Below, piece after piece: positions 51,834 through 59,969 of a stretch of 64,000 nt of DNA. Source of the DNA: Clavibacter sp. VKM Ac-2872. GTDB taxonomy: Bacteria; Actinomycetota; Actinomycetes; Actinomycetales; Microbacteriaceae. Position 1 is the stretch's first letter; each line of letters begins with the position of its first letter. The notes under the pieces are model-generated. The model saw only the letters and a program-made list of their open reading frames with translations. It was not told where the DNA came from and made no database searches. A program made the translations under genes and the position numbers. The stretch is taken from positions 124,001 to 188,000 of the forward strand of contig NZ_JADKRR010000004.1 in NCBI RefSeq assembly GCF_015351105.1, in the 5' to 3' direction.

Positions 51834-53474
51834 TCAGCTCACGGGGCCCTCGGTGAGGGTGACGGTGCCGGTCTTCTGGGCGCCGGCCGCGGTGGTCCAG
51901 CCGAGCTTCACCGACTCGCCGGGCTTGTGCGCGGAGATCGCGGTGCTGAGCTCGGACGCCGAGGCGACGGCCTTCCCGTCGACCGAGGTGACGACGTCGC
52001 CCTGGCCGATGCCCGCCTTCGCGGCACCGGATCCGTCGACGACGCCCTGCACGGGCGCGCCCGCCACGGTGCCTGCGCCGTTCGCGAGCAGCACGCCGAG
52101 GAACGCCGGGTAGCCGATCTTCACGGTGCCGGACTCCGTGCCGCTCTCGATCTGCTTCGCGATGGACACGGCCTTGTCGATCGGGATGGCGAACCCGGCG
52201 ATCTGCTCGGAGCCCGAGGAGGCTGCGGTGTCGATGCCGACGACCCCGCCCTGCGCGTCCACGAGCGGCCCGCCGGAGTCGCCGGAGACGATCGCCGCGT
52301 CCGTCTGGATCAGATCGGTGAGCGTCTCGCCCGCGGCCGTGCCCTCGGACTGGGTGGTGATGGTCTGGCCGAGCGCGGTGACCTGGCCGGTCGCGGCGGT
52401 GAGCGTGCCCGTGCCGCCCGCGTTGCCGACGCCCGTGACGGCCTCGCCGACCTGGGCGCCGTCCGTGTCGAGCTTCGCCGGCGTGAGGCCCGACGCGCCC
52501 TCGAGCTTCAGTACCGCGACGTCGTTCGTGGCGTCGGTGCCGACGACCTTCCCGACGTAGGCCTTGCCGGTCGACTCGACCGTGACGCGGATGCTGGTGG
52601 CGCCGCTGACGACGTGGTTGTTGGTGAGGATCGTGCCGTCGGACGACAGGATGATGCCCGTGCCGGCCCCCGCCGCGTTCTCGTAGGTGAGCGCGGAGTC
52701 GATGGTGACGACCCCGGCCTTCTGCGCCGTCGTCGCCTCGGGGGAGGTGACGGACGTGCCCCTCCCGGTGCCGGACGGCGCGCCGGATCCCGACCCCGAG
52801 CCGCTTCCGGATCCCTGCCCGGGCAGCGTGGTCGTGCCGCGGCCGAAGCCCTGGCCGGGCGTGAAGGAGCCCGGGTCCTGGATCTGGGTGCCCCCGGCCT
52901 GCGAGCTCGAGCGGCCGAGGTCGGCCATGAAGCCCACCGCGGTGCCGCTGCCGAAGGAGAGGAGGAGCGCGAGGGCGGACGCCCCGGCGATGAGGCCCGT
53001 GCGGAGGCCGCGGCGCATGCGCTTCGGGGGCATCGGGTTGCCGGCCGCGTCGACGGCGAGGGGGCGTCCGAACGCGTCGGTCGCGGGAGCGGGCCACGGC
53101 GATCCGGCGGGGTGGCCGCCCGCGGGGTGCTGCTGCGCGGTGGGCTGCTGCGCGGCGGGCGCGCCGGCGCCGACCGCGGGGCCCGCGGCGGCGTACGCGG
53201 CGGTCGGGGCGGTCCAGGATGCGGGGGCGGCGGGGGCGGCGGGTGCGTGGGGAGTGGCGGGTGCGTGGGGAGTGGCGGGCGCCGCGGGTGCCGCGGGGCC
53301 GTCGGTGGCGGGCCCGGCGGGCGCCGGCCAGGCGGGCTGCCCGGTCGCGGGCGAGCCGTCACCCGCGACGGGCGCAGCGGCGGCGACGGCCGGGGTGGCA
53401 TCGTCGGTGGGGCGGGTGGCGTCGATGGGGGCCTCGTCCGGACGTCCGGTCGGCTCCTGGGGTGTCTCGTTCAT
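51834..53474 (-). CDS. HtrA/DegP-like serine protease (S1C) with PDZ domain
   Basis: 546 residues, ATG after aagga. A ~150-residue Pro/Ala-rich cytoplasmic region includes a short tandem repeat (ATPHAP twice). A transmembrane helix follows (RTGLIAGASALALLLSFGSGTAVGFMA, ~165-190) and then a Gly/Ser linker with (GS)n. The trypsin-like domain has its triad in LTNNHVVSG (His), NDVAVLKLE (Asp) and SGDSGGPLVD (Ser), and the C-terminal PDZ has KAGIGQGDVVTSVDGKAV. Membrane-anchored extracytoplasmic protein-quality-control protease. Confidence 0.94.
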   Translation of the reverse strand: MNETPQEPTGRPDEAPIDATRPTDDATPAVAAAAPVAGDGSPATGQPAWPAPAGPATDGPAAPAAPATPHAPATPHAPAAPAAPASWTAPTAAYAAAGPAVGAGAPAAQQPTAQQHPAGGHPAGSPWPAPATDAFGRPLAVDAAGNPMPPKRMRRGLRTGLIAGASALALLLSFGSGTAVGFMADLGRSSSQAGGTQIQDPGSFTPGQGFGRGTTTLPGQGSGSGSGSGSGAPSGTGRGTSVTSPEATTAQKAGVVTIDSALTYENAAGAGTGIILSSDGTILTNNHVVSGATSIRVTVESTGKAYVGKVVGTDATNDVAVLKLEGASGLTPAKLDTDGAQVGEAVTGVGNAGGTGTLTAATGQVTALGQTITTQSEGTAAGETLTDLIQTDAAIVSGDSGGPLVDAQGGVVGIDTAASSGSEQIAGFAIPIDKAVSIAKQIESGTESGTVKIGYPAFLGVLLANGAGTVAGAPVQGVVDGSGAAKAGIGQGDVVTSVDGKAVASASELSTAISAHKPGESVKLGWTTAAGAQKTGTVTLTEGPVS

Positions 53475-53596
53475 GACGGGTCCTTCGTGTCTCGGCTGGC
53501 CCGTTGGGGGCCATGAGGAGATCACACCCGGCGACCCTATGAGCACCCCATGACGGGCACGAGCGTCCGCCATGCATCCTGGGCCCCGCCCGGGCG

Positions 53597-53602
53597 TACC
53601 CT
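53597..53602 (+). promoter_or_regulatory. -10 box of the 53610 gene (leaderless)
   Basis: TACCCT, 7 nt (gagcggc), ATG at 53610; supports this ATG over one 60 bases upstream. Confidence 0.5.
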
Positions 53603-53609
53603 GAGCGGC

Positions 53610-54131
53610 ATGACGCGGAGGTCGGACGGGGACGGGGAGCCGGCCGGCGTGGATCCCCGCTTCGATCCGGCGTTCCAGCGGGCTGCGTCACCGGGGCCGA
53701 GTCCGCGGACGGATCCGGTTCCGGTTCCCGGCATCGGCGCCGACGTCCCGGCCGCGCCGGCCGGGGAGGGGGATCCCCCGCCGCAGCCGATGCCGTCCGT
53801 CGGGCCGCGCGACCGGCCGACCGACGGTCCCGCCCTCGCCGCCTGGCTTGCCCCGGTGCTCTGGATCCTCGCCGTCGCCTTCCCCGCCGCGGGGCTCGGC
53901 CTGCGCGCGCTCGCCGCCGGGATCACGACCTCGATGCCGTACTCCAGCTTCGGCGATCCGCTGGGGGAGCGCTGGCTCCTCGAGCTGGTGCCCCTGCTCG
54001 TGACCCTGGCGCCGGGCGTCGTCGCGGGCGGCCCGATGGCCGTGATCGCCGCGCTCGCCGTGCACGCCCTGCGTCGCCGCCCATCCGGCTCCGACTCCGG
54101 CGACCCCGGAGTCGACCGCCCCCGCGCGTAG
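53610..54131 (+). CDS. Membrane protein of unknown function
   Basis: 173 residues. A Pro/Asp-rich cytoplasmic N-terminus of ~75 residues precedes two hydrophobic segments (LAAWLAPVLWILAVAFPAAGLGLRALAAG and LLELVPLLVTLAPGVVAGGPMAVIAALAVHAL) and a basic C-terminus. No known domain. It is divergent from the htrA-like gene and directly upstream of the aldo/keto reductase. Confidence 0.7.
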   Translation: MTRRSDGDGEPAGVDPRFDPAFQRAASPGPSPRTDPVPVPGIGADVPAAPAGEGDPPPQPMPSVGPRDRPTDGPALAAWLAPVLWILAVAFPAAGLGLRALAAGITTSMPYSSFGDPLGERWLLELVPLLVTLAPGVVAGGPMAVIAALAVHALRRRPSGSDSGDPGVDRPRA

Positions 54132-54134
54132 GCT
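54129..54134 (+). promoter_or_regulatory. -10 box of the aldo/keto reductase gene (leaderless)
   Basis: TAGGCT overlapping the stop of the previous gene, 6 nt (cgacgc), ATG at 54141. Confidence 0.55.
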
Positions 54135-54140
54135 CGACGC

Positions 54141-55133
54141 ATGGAGCAGAGAAGCCTCGGCAGGACCCATCGGAACGTCTCGGTCATCGGACTCGGGACC
54201 TGGCAGCTCGGCGGGGACTGGGGTGACGTCGCCGAGGACGACGCACTCGCCGTGCTCGACGCCGCGGCCGACGCCGGCATCACCTTCTTCGACACGGCCG
54301 ACGTCTACGGCGACGGCCGCAGCGAGACCATCATCGGCTCCTGGCTGCGCGCGCACCCCGACGCCGGCGTCACGGTCGCCACGAAGATGGGCCGCCGCGA
54401 CGCGCAGGACCCCGCGAACTTCACCCTCGACCGCTTCCGCGAGTGGACCGACCGCTCGCGCCGGAACCTCGGCGTCGAGACCCTCGACCTCGTCCAGCTG
54501 CACTGCCCGCCCACGCCCGTCTTCTCGAGCGACCGCGTCTACGACGCCCTCGACGAGCTCGTCGCCGACGGCGCGATCGCGTCCTACGGCGTCAGCGTCG
54601 AGACGACCGACGAGGCCCTCCTCGCCATCGCGCGCCCCGGCGTCGCGAGCGTGCAGATCATCCTCAACGCGTTCCGCCTCAAGCCGCTCGACCGCGTGCT
54701 GCCGGCCGCCGTGGAGGCGGGCGTCGGGATCATCGCGAGCGTGCCGCTCGCGTCCGGGCTCCTCAGCGGCCGCTACACCGCGGACACCACCTTCGCCGAG
54801 ACCGACCACCGCACCTTCAACCGGGGCGGGGCGGCGTTCGACGTGGGGGAGACGTTCTCGGGCGTCGACTACGACGACGGCGTCGCCGCGGCCCGCGAGT
54901 TCGCGGCCGCCGCGCACGAGGCCGCGCCCGACCTCACACCCGCGCAGGTCGCGCTCGCCTGGATCGTGCAGCGCGAGGGCGTCTCCACGGTGATCCCCGG
55001 GGCCCGCAACGCGGAGCAGGCCCAGGCGAACGCCCGCGCGGGCGACGCCCCCGCGCTCGGCGAGGTCTTCGAGCGCCAGGTGGCGGACGTGTACGACCGG
55101 TACTTCCGCGCCGCGGTCCACCCGCGCTGGTAG
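54141..55133 (+). CDS. Aldo/keto reductase
   Basis: 330 residues, NADPH-dependent TIM barrel. The catalytic tetrad is visible: D and Y in FFDTADVYGDGRSE, K in VTVATKMG and H in LVQLHCPP. VIPGARNAEQAQANARAGDAPAL near the end is the cofactor-binding segment of the family. Substrate not predictable; members reduce sugar aldehydes, ketones or related compounds. Confidence 0.94.
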   Translation: MEQRSLGRTHRNVSVIGLGTWQLGGDWGDVAEDDALAVLDAAADAGITFFDTADVYGDGRSETIIGSWLRAHPDAGVTVATKMGRRDAQDPANFTLDRFREWTDRSRRNLGVETLDLVQLHCPPTPVFSSDRVYDALDELVADGAIASYGVSVETTDEALLAIARPGVASVQIILNAFRLKPLDRVLPAAVEAGVGIIASVPLASGLLSGRYTADTTFAETDHRTFNRGGAAFDVGETFSGVDYDDGVAAAREFAAAAHEAAPDLTPAQVALAWIVQREGVSTVIPGARNAEQAQANARAGDAPALGEVFERQVADVYDRYFRAAVHPRW

Positions 55134-55149
55134 TCCCACCTGGACGTGC

Positions 55150-55184
55150 GACGGCCCCGGTCAGCGATGCTGACCGGGGCCGTC
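55150..55184. terminator. Bidirectional terminator between reductase and lipoprotein genes
   Basis: Perfect 16-bp-arm hairpin GACGGCCCCGGTCAGC / GCTGACCGGGGCCGTC with loop GAT, between convergent genes. Confidence 0.9.
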
Positions 55185-55199
55185 GTCCGCGCGGATGCG

Positions 55200-55673
55200 C
55201 TACTGCAGCGCGTCGCAGGCGCTCGAGAGACTCGTCCGCAGGTCATCGGGCAACGGCTTGCCCACCTGCGTGGCCAGCTGGTCCGCGCCGGAGCTGATCT
55301 GCTGCGCGTACTGCTCTGCGTTGGGCACGCCGCTGTCCTTCGCCTGGGCGGCGAGGTCCCGGTACGCCTGTACGTCCGACTCCTCGACGGAGTCCTTGTC
55401 CTTCAGGCCGCACGTGAAGTCACGGACCTTCGCGAGCGTCGCGGCATCGGTTCCGGGGGCTGCGGCGTCGCCGGAGCCGGCGTCGCCCTCTGTGGTCGCC
55501 TCGGGCGTGGGGCTCGCGGCCTCGGCGGAAGCGGAGGCAGACGGCGCGGGTGTCGCGGCGTCGTCGGCGGCCGGCGAGCTGCACCCGGCGAGCGCGAGGC
55601 CGAGCACGAGGCCCAGCCCGGCGATCCCGACGCGCAGGCGGCGCGTGGTCAGAGGGGTCTGCGGAGAGGTCAT
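55200..55673 (-). CDS. Small lipoprotein
   Basis: 157 residues. RRLRVGIAGLGLVLGLALAGC is a lipoprotein signal (lipobox LAGC). An Ala/Ser/Pro-rich spacer is followed by a helical C-terminal domain of ~80 residues (ATLAKVRDFTCGLKDKDSVEESDVQAYRDLAAQAK, then LSSACDALQ) with two cysteines that could form a disulfide. No known family. Its role at the outer face of the membrane is unknown. Confidence 0.82.
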   Translation of the reverse strand: MTSPQTPLTTRRLRVGIAGLGLVLGLALAGCSSPAADDAATPAPSASASAEAASPTPEATTEGDAGSGDAAAPGTDAATLAKVRDFTCGLKDKDSVEESDVQAYRDLAAQAKDSGVPNAEQYAQQISSGADQLATQVGKPLPDDLRTSLSSACDALQ

Positions 55674-55770
55674 GCCCTCACACTATCCAGCGCAGCGGGC
55701 CGTTTTTCCACGGGGGCGGAGACTCTGGGGCGCGGATGCGGCGGCGCGTCTGGGGCGCGAGGCCTGCGCG

Positions 55771-56982
55771 TCAGGTCATGACCGGGACGGGCTCCGTGTC
55801 GGGGATGGGTCCCGCGTCGCGGCCGCGGAGATCCGGGCTGTGCCGGTGGAAGACGACGGCGATGGCCGAGCCGACCGCCAGCAGCGCCGCCGCCACGACG
55901 AAGGCGCCCTGCGCGCCCTGCCCGTCGATGACGAAGCCGGCCGCGGCCGAGCCGAGCGCGGCGCCGATGAGCTGCCCGGTGCCGACCCAGCCGTAGGCCT
56001 CGGCGGTGTCGCTGAAGCGCACCGAGGAGGAGACGACCGCGAAGAGCACCGCGAGGGCCGGCGCGATGCCGACGCCCGCCAGGAAGAGGAACACCGACAG
56101 CCAGACGACGTTCATCGAGACGGCGGCGATGGCGGTGCCGGCGAGGATGATCGCCATCCGCCGGGCCATGGCCCACGGGCTGATGGGGATGTGGCCGAGG
56201 GCGAGCCCGCCGATGAGCGAGCCGACCGCGAAGATCGCGAGGACGAAGCCCGCCTCGGGGCCGCCGTGCCCGAACACGGCGACGACGCCCGCCTCGATGG
56301 CCGCGCACGCCGCGATGAGCAGGAACCCGACGACGGTGCTGAGCAGCACGGGCGGGCGCCCGAGGACCACGCCGAACCGGCGCTTGCTGCGCGGGATGCG
56401 GACCCGGCCGAGCTCGGGGGAGGAGATGAACCACGCGCCGCCGCCGACGAGGAAGGCGGCCGCCACGAGGATCCCGGCGCTCGTGTCCACCTGGATCGCG
56501 AGGAACGTGGCGATGACCGGGCCGAGCACCCAGATGATCTCCTGCGCCGACGCGTCGAGGGAGAACAGGGGCGTGAGCTGCTTGGAGTTGACCATCTTCG
56601 GGTAGATGGTGCGGACCGCCGGCTGCACGGGCGGGTTGGCGAGGCCGGCCACCAGGCCGAGCCCCATGAACGCGAGGACGGACGTGCTCGCGTCGCCGAG
56701 GGCCACCGCGACCACCGCGACCGTGCACACGGCCGAGGTGAGGATGAGGACCGGGCGCATGCCCCAGACGCCCATCCACCGGCTCGTGAGGGGGCCGGCG
56801 ACCGCCTGGCCGATGCTCGTCGCGGCGAGCACGAGGCCGGCGGCGCCGTACGACTCGTGGATCCGCTCGACGTGCATCAGGAACGCCAGCGAGAGCATGC
56901 CTCCCGGGAAGCGCGCCACGAGCTGGGCGGCGATGATCCGGCCCACGCCGCGGGTCTTGAGGAGGCTTCCGTACGTGCTCAC
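55771..56982 (-). CDS. MFS transporter
   Basis: 403 residues from a GTG, chosen because a TATGAT box (56992-56997) lies 9 nt upstream and the family start (STYGSLLKTRGVGRIIAAQLVARFPGGMLSLAFLMHV) follows. Twelve hydrophobic helices, with SRWMGVWGMRPVLI as the loop 2-3 motif. Resembles the drug-efflux-type or sugar-efflux MFS of actinobacteria. Substrate unknown. Confidence 0.88.
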   Translation of the reverse strand: MSTYGSLLKTRGVGRIIAAQLVARFPGGMLSLAFLMHVERIHESYGAAGLVLAATSIGQAVAGPLTSRWMGVWGMRPVLILTSAVCTVAVVAVALGDASTSVLAFMGLGLVAGLANPPVQPAVRTIYPKMVNSKQLTPLFSLDASAQEIIWVLGPVIATFLAIQVDTSAGILVAAAFLVGGGAWFISSPELGRVRIPRSKRRFGVVLGRPPVLLSTVVGFLLIAACAAIEAGVVAVFGHGGPEAGFVLAIFAVGSLIGGLALGHIPISPWAMARRMAIILAGTAIAAVSMNVVWLSVFLFLAGVGIAPALAVLFAVVSSSVRFSDTAEAYGWVGTGQLIGAALGSAAAGFVIDGQGAQGAFVVAAALLAVGSAIAVVFHRHSPDLRGRDAGPIPDTEPVPVMT

Positions 56983-57080
56983 GAGGGTCAGATCATACCG
57001 GCCGGGAGGCCTCCTCCCGCAGCCCCGGGCGCCACCGGACAGCGATGTCGGGGGCGCTCCGTAGCGTGGGGGCTTGTGCA

Positions 57081-57098
57081 CAAGTCCGCGGACTTGTC
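57081..57098. promoter_or_regulatory. 18-bp perfect palindrome upstream of nrdA
   Basis: ACAAGTCCGCGGACTTGT, overlapping a smaller palindrome CTTGTGCACAAG (57073-57084) and the first DnaA box. A plausible dimeric regulator site. Confidence 0.6.
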
Positions 57099-57114
57099 CA
57101 CATTCTGTGGATGA
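57094..57114. promoter_or_regulatory. Pair of inverted DnaA boxes upstream of nrdA
   Basis: TTGTCCACA (57094-57102, +), identical to the preferred actinobacterial DnaA box, and TCATCCACA on the minus strand (57106-57114), separated by 3 nt. DnaA control of nrd genes is known in Escherichia coli. Confidence 0.65.
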
Positions 57115-57119
57115 CACGC

Positions 57120-57196
57120 CCACTAGATGTGGTGGCTAGGCGATCGCCGTTACCCGCCATATAGTGGCTGTCAGCCGACAGCCGCTATATGACGGG
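57120..57196. promoter_or_regulatory. nrdA control region: NrdR-like boxes in a long inverted repeat
   Basis: CCAC-TAGAT-GTGG (57120-57132), GCCATATAGTGGC (57156-57168) and CCGCTATATGACGG (57182-57195) resemble NrdR-type AT-centred palindromes. The last two lie in a 44-bp inverted repeat: arms 57153-57172 and 57177-57196 match at 18 of 20 positions around AGCC. Likely operator or promoter of the nrd operon. The exact NrdR consensus and helical spacing are only partly met. Confidence 0.55.
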
Positions 57197-57311
57197 TTCA
57201 CGGCGCTGGCATTTCAGCGGACCGGAATCAGCACGTCATCGGCTCTATGAACCAGGGCGCACAGCCCCTCCCAGAGGCATGGGCCTCGAGACCGCAAGGA
57301 GCAGATGCAGA

Positions 57312-59816
57312 GTGTCGATCACGGTAGTCAAGAGGGACGGCTCGAAGGAGCCGTACGACGCGAACAGGATCAACCTCGCCATCGAGGACGCGACGCAGGG
57401 CCTCGACGAGAACATCGGCTGGGTCACGCAGATCGCCTCCGAGCTGGAGATCACCCTCTTCGACGGGATCACCACGCAGCAGCTGGATGAGGCCGTCATC
57501 CAGGTCGCGCTCCAGAACGTGAAGGACGACCCGGCGTTCGACACCGTCGCCGCGCGCCTCCTCCTCAAGACCATCTACAAGCGCGTCCTCGGCGACTACT
57601 CCTCGCCCGAGGAGCTCAAGCGCCTCCACGCGGAGCACTTCGCCCGCAACATCCAGCGCGGCGTCGACGAGATGCTCCTCGACTCCCGCCTCGTGCAGCT
57701 GTTCGACCTGGAGCGCCTCGCCCAGGCCTTGGAGCCGGCGCACGACGAGCTGCTCAAGTACATCGGCGTCGTCACGCTGAACAACCGCTACGGCATCAAG
57801 GGACGCAACGGCGACGCCCTCGAGGTGCCCCAGTACTTCTGGATGCGCATCGCGATGGGCCTCACGCTCAACGAGCAGAACCCGACCGAGACGGCCATCG
57901 CCTTCTACGAGAAGATGTCGAAGCTCGAGTACCTCGCTGCCGGCTCCACCCTCGTCAACGCGGGCACCATCTACCCCCAGCTCGCGAACTGCTTCGTCAT
58001 GGAGATGCAGGACGACATCGAGCACATCGCGAAGACCACGCGCGACGTCATGTGGCTCACCAAGGGCACGGGCGGCATCGGCCTCTCCGTCTCCAAGCTG
58101 CGCGCGCAGGGCTCGCCCATCCGCTCGAACAACACCACATCCACGGGCCCGATCCCGTTCATGCACACCATCGACTCGGTGCTCCGCGCGGTCAGCCGCG
58201 GCGGCAAGAAGTTCGGCGCCCTCTGCTTCTACATGGAGAACTGGCACCTCGACTTCCCCGAGTTCCTCGACCTGCGCCAGAACTCGGGCGACCCGTACCG
58301 CCGCACCCGCACCGCCAACACGGCCGTGTGGATCAGCGACGAGTTCATGAAGCGCGTGCAGAACGACGACGACTGGTACCTCTTCGACCCGCTGGAGGTC
58401 GCCGACCTCAACGAGCTCTACGGCAAGGCCTTCTCGGAGCGCTACGCGTTCTACGTCGGCGAGGCCGAGGCCGGGCGCATCCGCATGTTCAAGCGCATCA
58501 AGGCGCGCGAGCAGTTCAAGGCGATCCTCATCTCGCTCCAGACCACCAGCCACCCGTGGCTGACCTGGAAGGACACGATCAACAACCGCGCCCTGAACAA
58601 CAACACGGGCACGATCCACCTCTCGAACCTCTGCACCGAGATCACGCTGCCGCAGGACGAGGACAACGTCTCCGTCTGCAACCTGGCGTCGATCAACCTG
58701 TCGCAGCACTTCGCCGACGGGAAGATCGACTTCGCCAAGATCGAGCAGAGCGCGCGCCTCGCGGTGCGCCAGCTCGACAACCTCATCGACATCACGCGCT
58801 CCAGCGTGAAGGAGGCGGACTTCTCCAACCAGCAGAACCGCGCGGTGGGCCTCGGCGTCATGGGCTTCACCGACGTCGTGGAGAAGCTTGGGCTTTCGTA
58901 CGAGTCGGAGGAGTCGTACGACCTCATCGACGAGATCATGGAGCACGTCTCCTACGCGGCCATCGACGAGTCGGCCGATCTGGCGAAGGAGCGCGGCGCG
59001 TACCCGAACTTCGAGGGCTCGCGCTGGTCGGAGGGCCTCGTGCCGCTCGACTCGATCGCGCTCATGGAGGCCGACCGCGGCGTGCCCGTCAAGGTCAACC
59101 GCACCACGCGCCTCGACTGGGACGCGCTCCGCGCCAAGGTCAAGGGCGGGATGCGCAACGCGACGCTCATGGCGATCGCGCCCACCGCGTCCATCGGCCT
59201 CGTCGCCGGCACCACGCCCGGCCTCGACCCGCAGTTCTCGCAGATCTTCAGCCGCTCCACCTCCTCGGGCAAGTTCCTCGAGGTCAACCGGAACCTGGTG
59301 AAGGACCTGCAGGAGCTCGGCCTCTGGGAGACGGTGCGCGAGAACATCCTCCGCAGCCAGGGCGACATCCAGAACATCGCCGCCATCCCGGACTCGGTCA
59401 AGGCCACGTACCGCACGAGCTTCCAGCTCTCGCCGTACGCGTTCCTCGAGGTCGCGGCGCGTGCGCAGAAGTGGATCGACCAGGCCATCAGCCGCAACAT
59501 GTACCTCGAGACGCGCGACCTCGGCGACATGATGGACATCTACTTCGCCGGCTGGGAGCGCGGGGTCAAGACCACGTACTACCTGCACATGAAGCCGCGC
59601 CACACGGCCGAGCAGTCGACCGTCAAGGTCGACAAGTCGCAGGACGCCGACGGCACCAAGCGCAAGGGCTTCGGCGGATTCGGCGGCGGCGCTCCCGCGG
59701 CCGTGCCCGCGTCGGCCGCTCCCGCATCCACCGCGACCGCGGACGCCCCGGCGCCGCAGTCCGCTCCCGCGCCCCGCAAGGGCTTCGGCTTCGGCGGAGT
59801 GGGAGGTGCACGCTGA
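57312..59816 (+). CDS. nrdA: Ribonucleoside-diphosphate reductase alpha subunit
   Basis: 834 residues from a GTG with aaggag 9 nt upstream; the frame is open for 41 codons more but without a site. An N-terminal ATP cone (ITVVKRDGSKEPYDANRINLAIEDATQGL) is followed by the 10-stranded barrel. The active-site cysteines are C227 (PQLANCFVM), the thiyl C441 (SNLCTEI) and C456 (SVCNLASINL). The C-terminal ~65 residues are Gly/Ala/Pro-rich (KGFGGFGGGAP, KGFGFGGVGGAR) and contain no cysteine, so the usual redox CxxC tail is missing from this frame. A CDSC motif appears in the overlapping ORF at 59816. Confidence 0.95.
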   Translation: MSITVVKRDGSKEPYDANRINLAIEDATQGLDENIGWVTQIASELEITLFDGITTQQLDEAVIQVALQNVKDDPAFDTVAARLLLKTIYKRVLGDYSSPEELKRLHAEHFARNIQRGVDEMLLDSRLVQLFDLERLAQALEPAHDELLKYIGVVTLNNRYGIKGRNGDALEVPQYFWMRIAMGLTLNEQNPTETAIAFYEKMSKLEYLAAGSTLVNAGTIYPQLANCFVMEMQDDIEHIAKTTRDVMWLTKGTGGIGLSVSKLRAQGSPIRSNNTTSTGPIPFMHTIDSVLRAVSRGGKKFGALCFYMENWHLDFPEFLDLRQNSGDPYRRTRTANTAVWISDEFMKRVQNDDDWYLFDPLEVADLNELYGKAFSERYAFYVGEAEAGRIRMFKRIKAREQFKAILISLQTTSHPWLTWKDTINNRALNNNTGTIHLSNLCTEITLPQDEDNVSVCNLASINLSQHFADGKIDFAKIEQSARLAVRQLDNLIDITRSSVKEADFSNQQNRAVGLGVMGFTDVVEKLGLSYESEESYDLIDEIMEHVSYAAIDESADLAKERGAYPNFEGSRWSEGLVPLDSIALMEADRGVPVKVNRTTRLDWDALRAKVKGGMRNATLMAIAPTASIGLVAGTTPGLDPQFSQIFSRSTSSGKFLEVNRNLVKDLQELGLWETVRENILRSQGDIQNIAAIPDSVKATYRTSFQLSPYAFLEVAARAQKWIDQAISRNMYLETRDLGDMMDIYFAGWERGVKTTYYLHMKPRHTAEQSTVKVDKSQDADGTKRKGFGGFGGGAPAAVPASAAPASTATADAPAPQSAPAPRKGFGFGGVGGAR

Positions 59817-59893
59817 TGAACGACGACACGTTCGGCGACTACGTCGTCCCCATGGACCCCATGGACGAGCTCCAGTGCGACTCCTGCCAGTAG
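59816..59893 (+). CDS. 25-aa ORF carrying the NrdA-like redox CxxC tail
   Basis: ATG overlapping the nrdA stop by one base (TGATG), encoding MNDDTFGDYVVPMDPMDELQ followed by CDSCQ. Class I alpha subunits normally end in a flexible tail with a cysteine pair that reduces the active site; here the pair is in a separate, coupled mini-gene in the -1 frame. Either it is a peptide acting in trans, or a frameshift (programmed, mutational or a sequencing error) splits the tail from NrdA. The conserved look of the peptide argues it is coding. Confidence 0.7.
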   Translation: MNDDTFGDYVVPMDPMDELQCDSCQ

Positions 59894-59969
59894 GCAGGAC
59901 CGCCGTCGCGGTGAACGCAGCCGCCCCCACCCGCACGACCCGTAACGCAGCGCGAAAGTAGAGACACCA

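Noticed and set aside
53215-53300. Tandem 24-bp repeat in the HtrA-like gene
   Set aside because: In-frame duplication in the disordered Pro/Ala-rich N-terminus (ATPHAP units), not a separate element.
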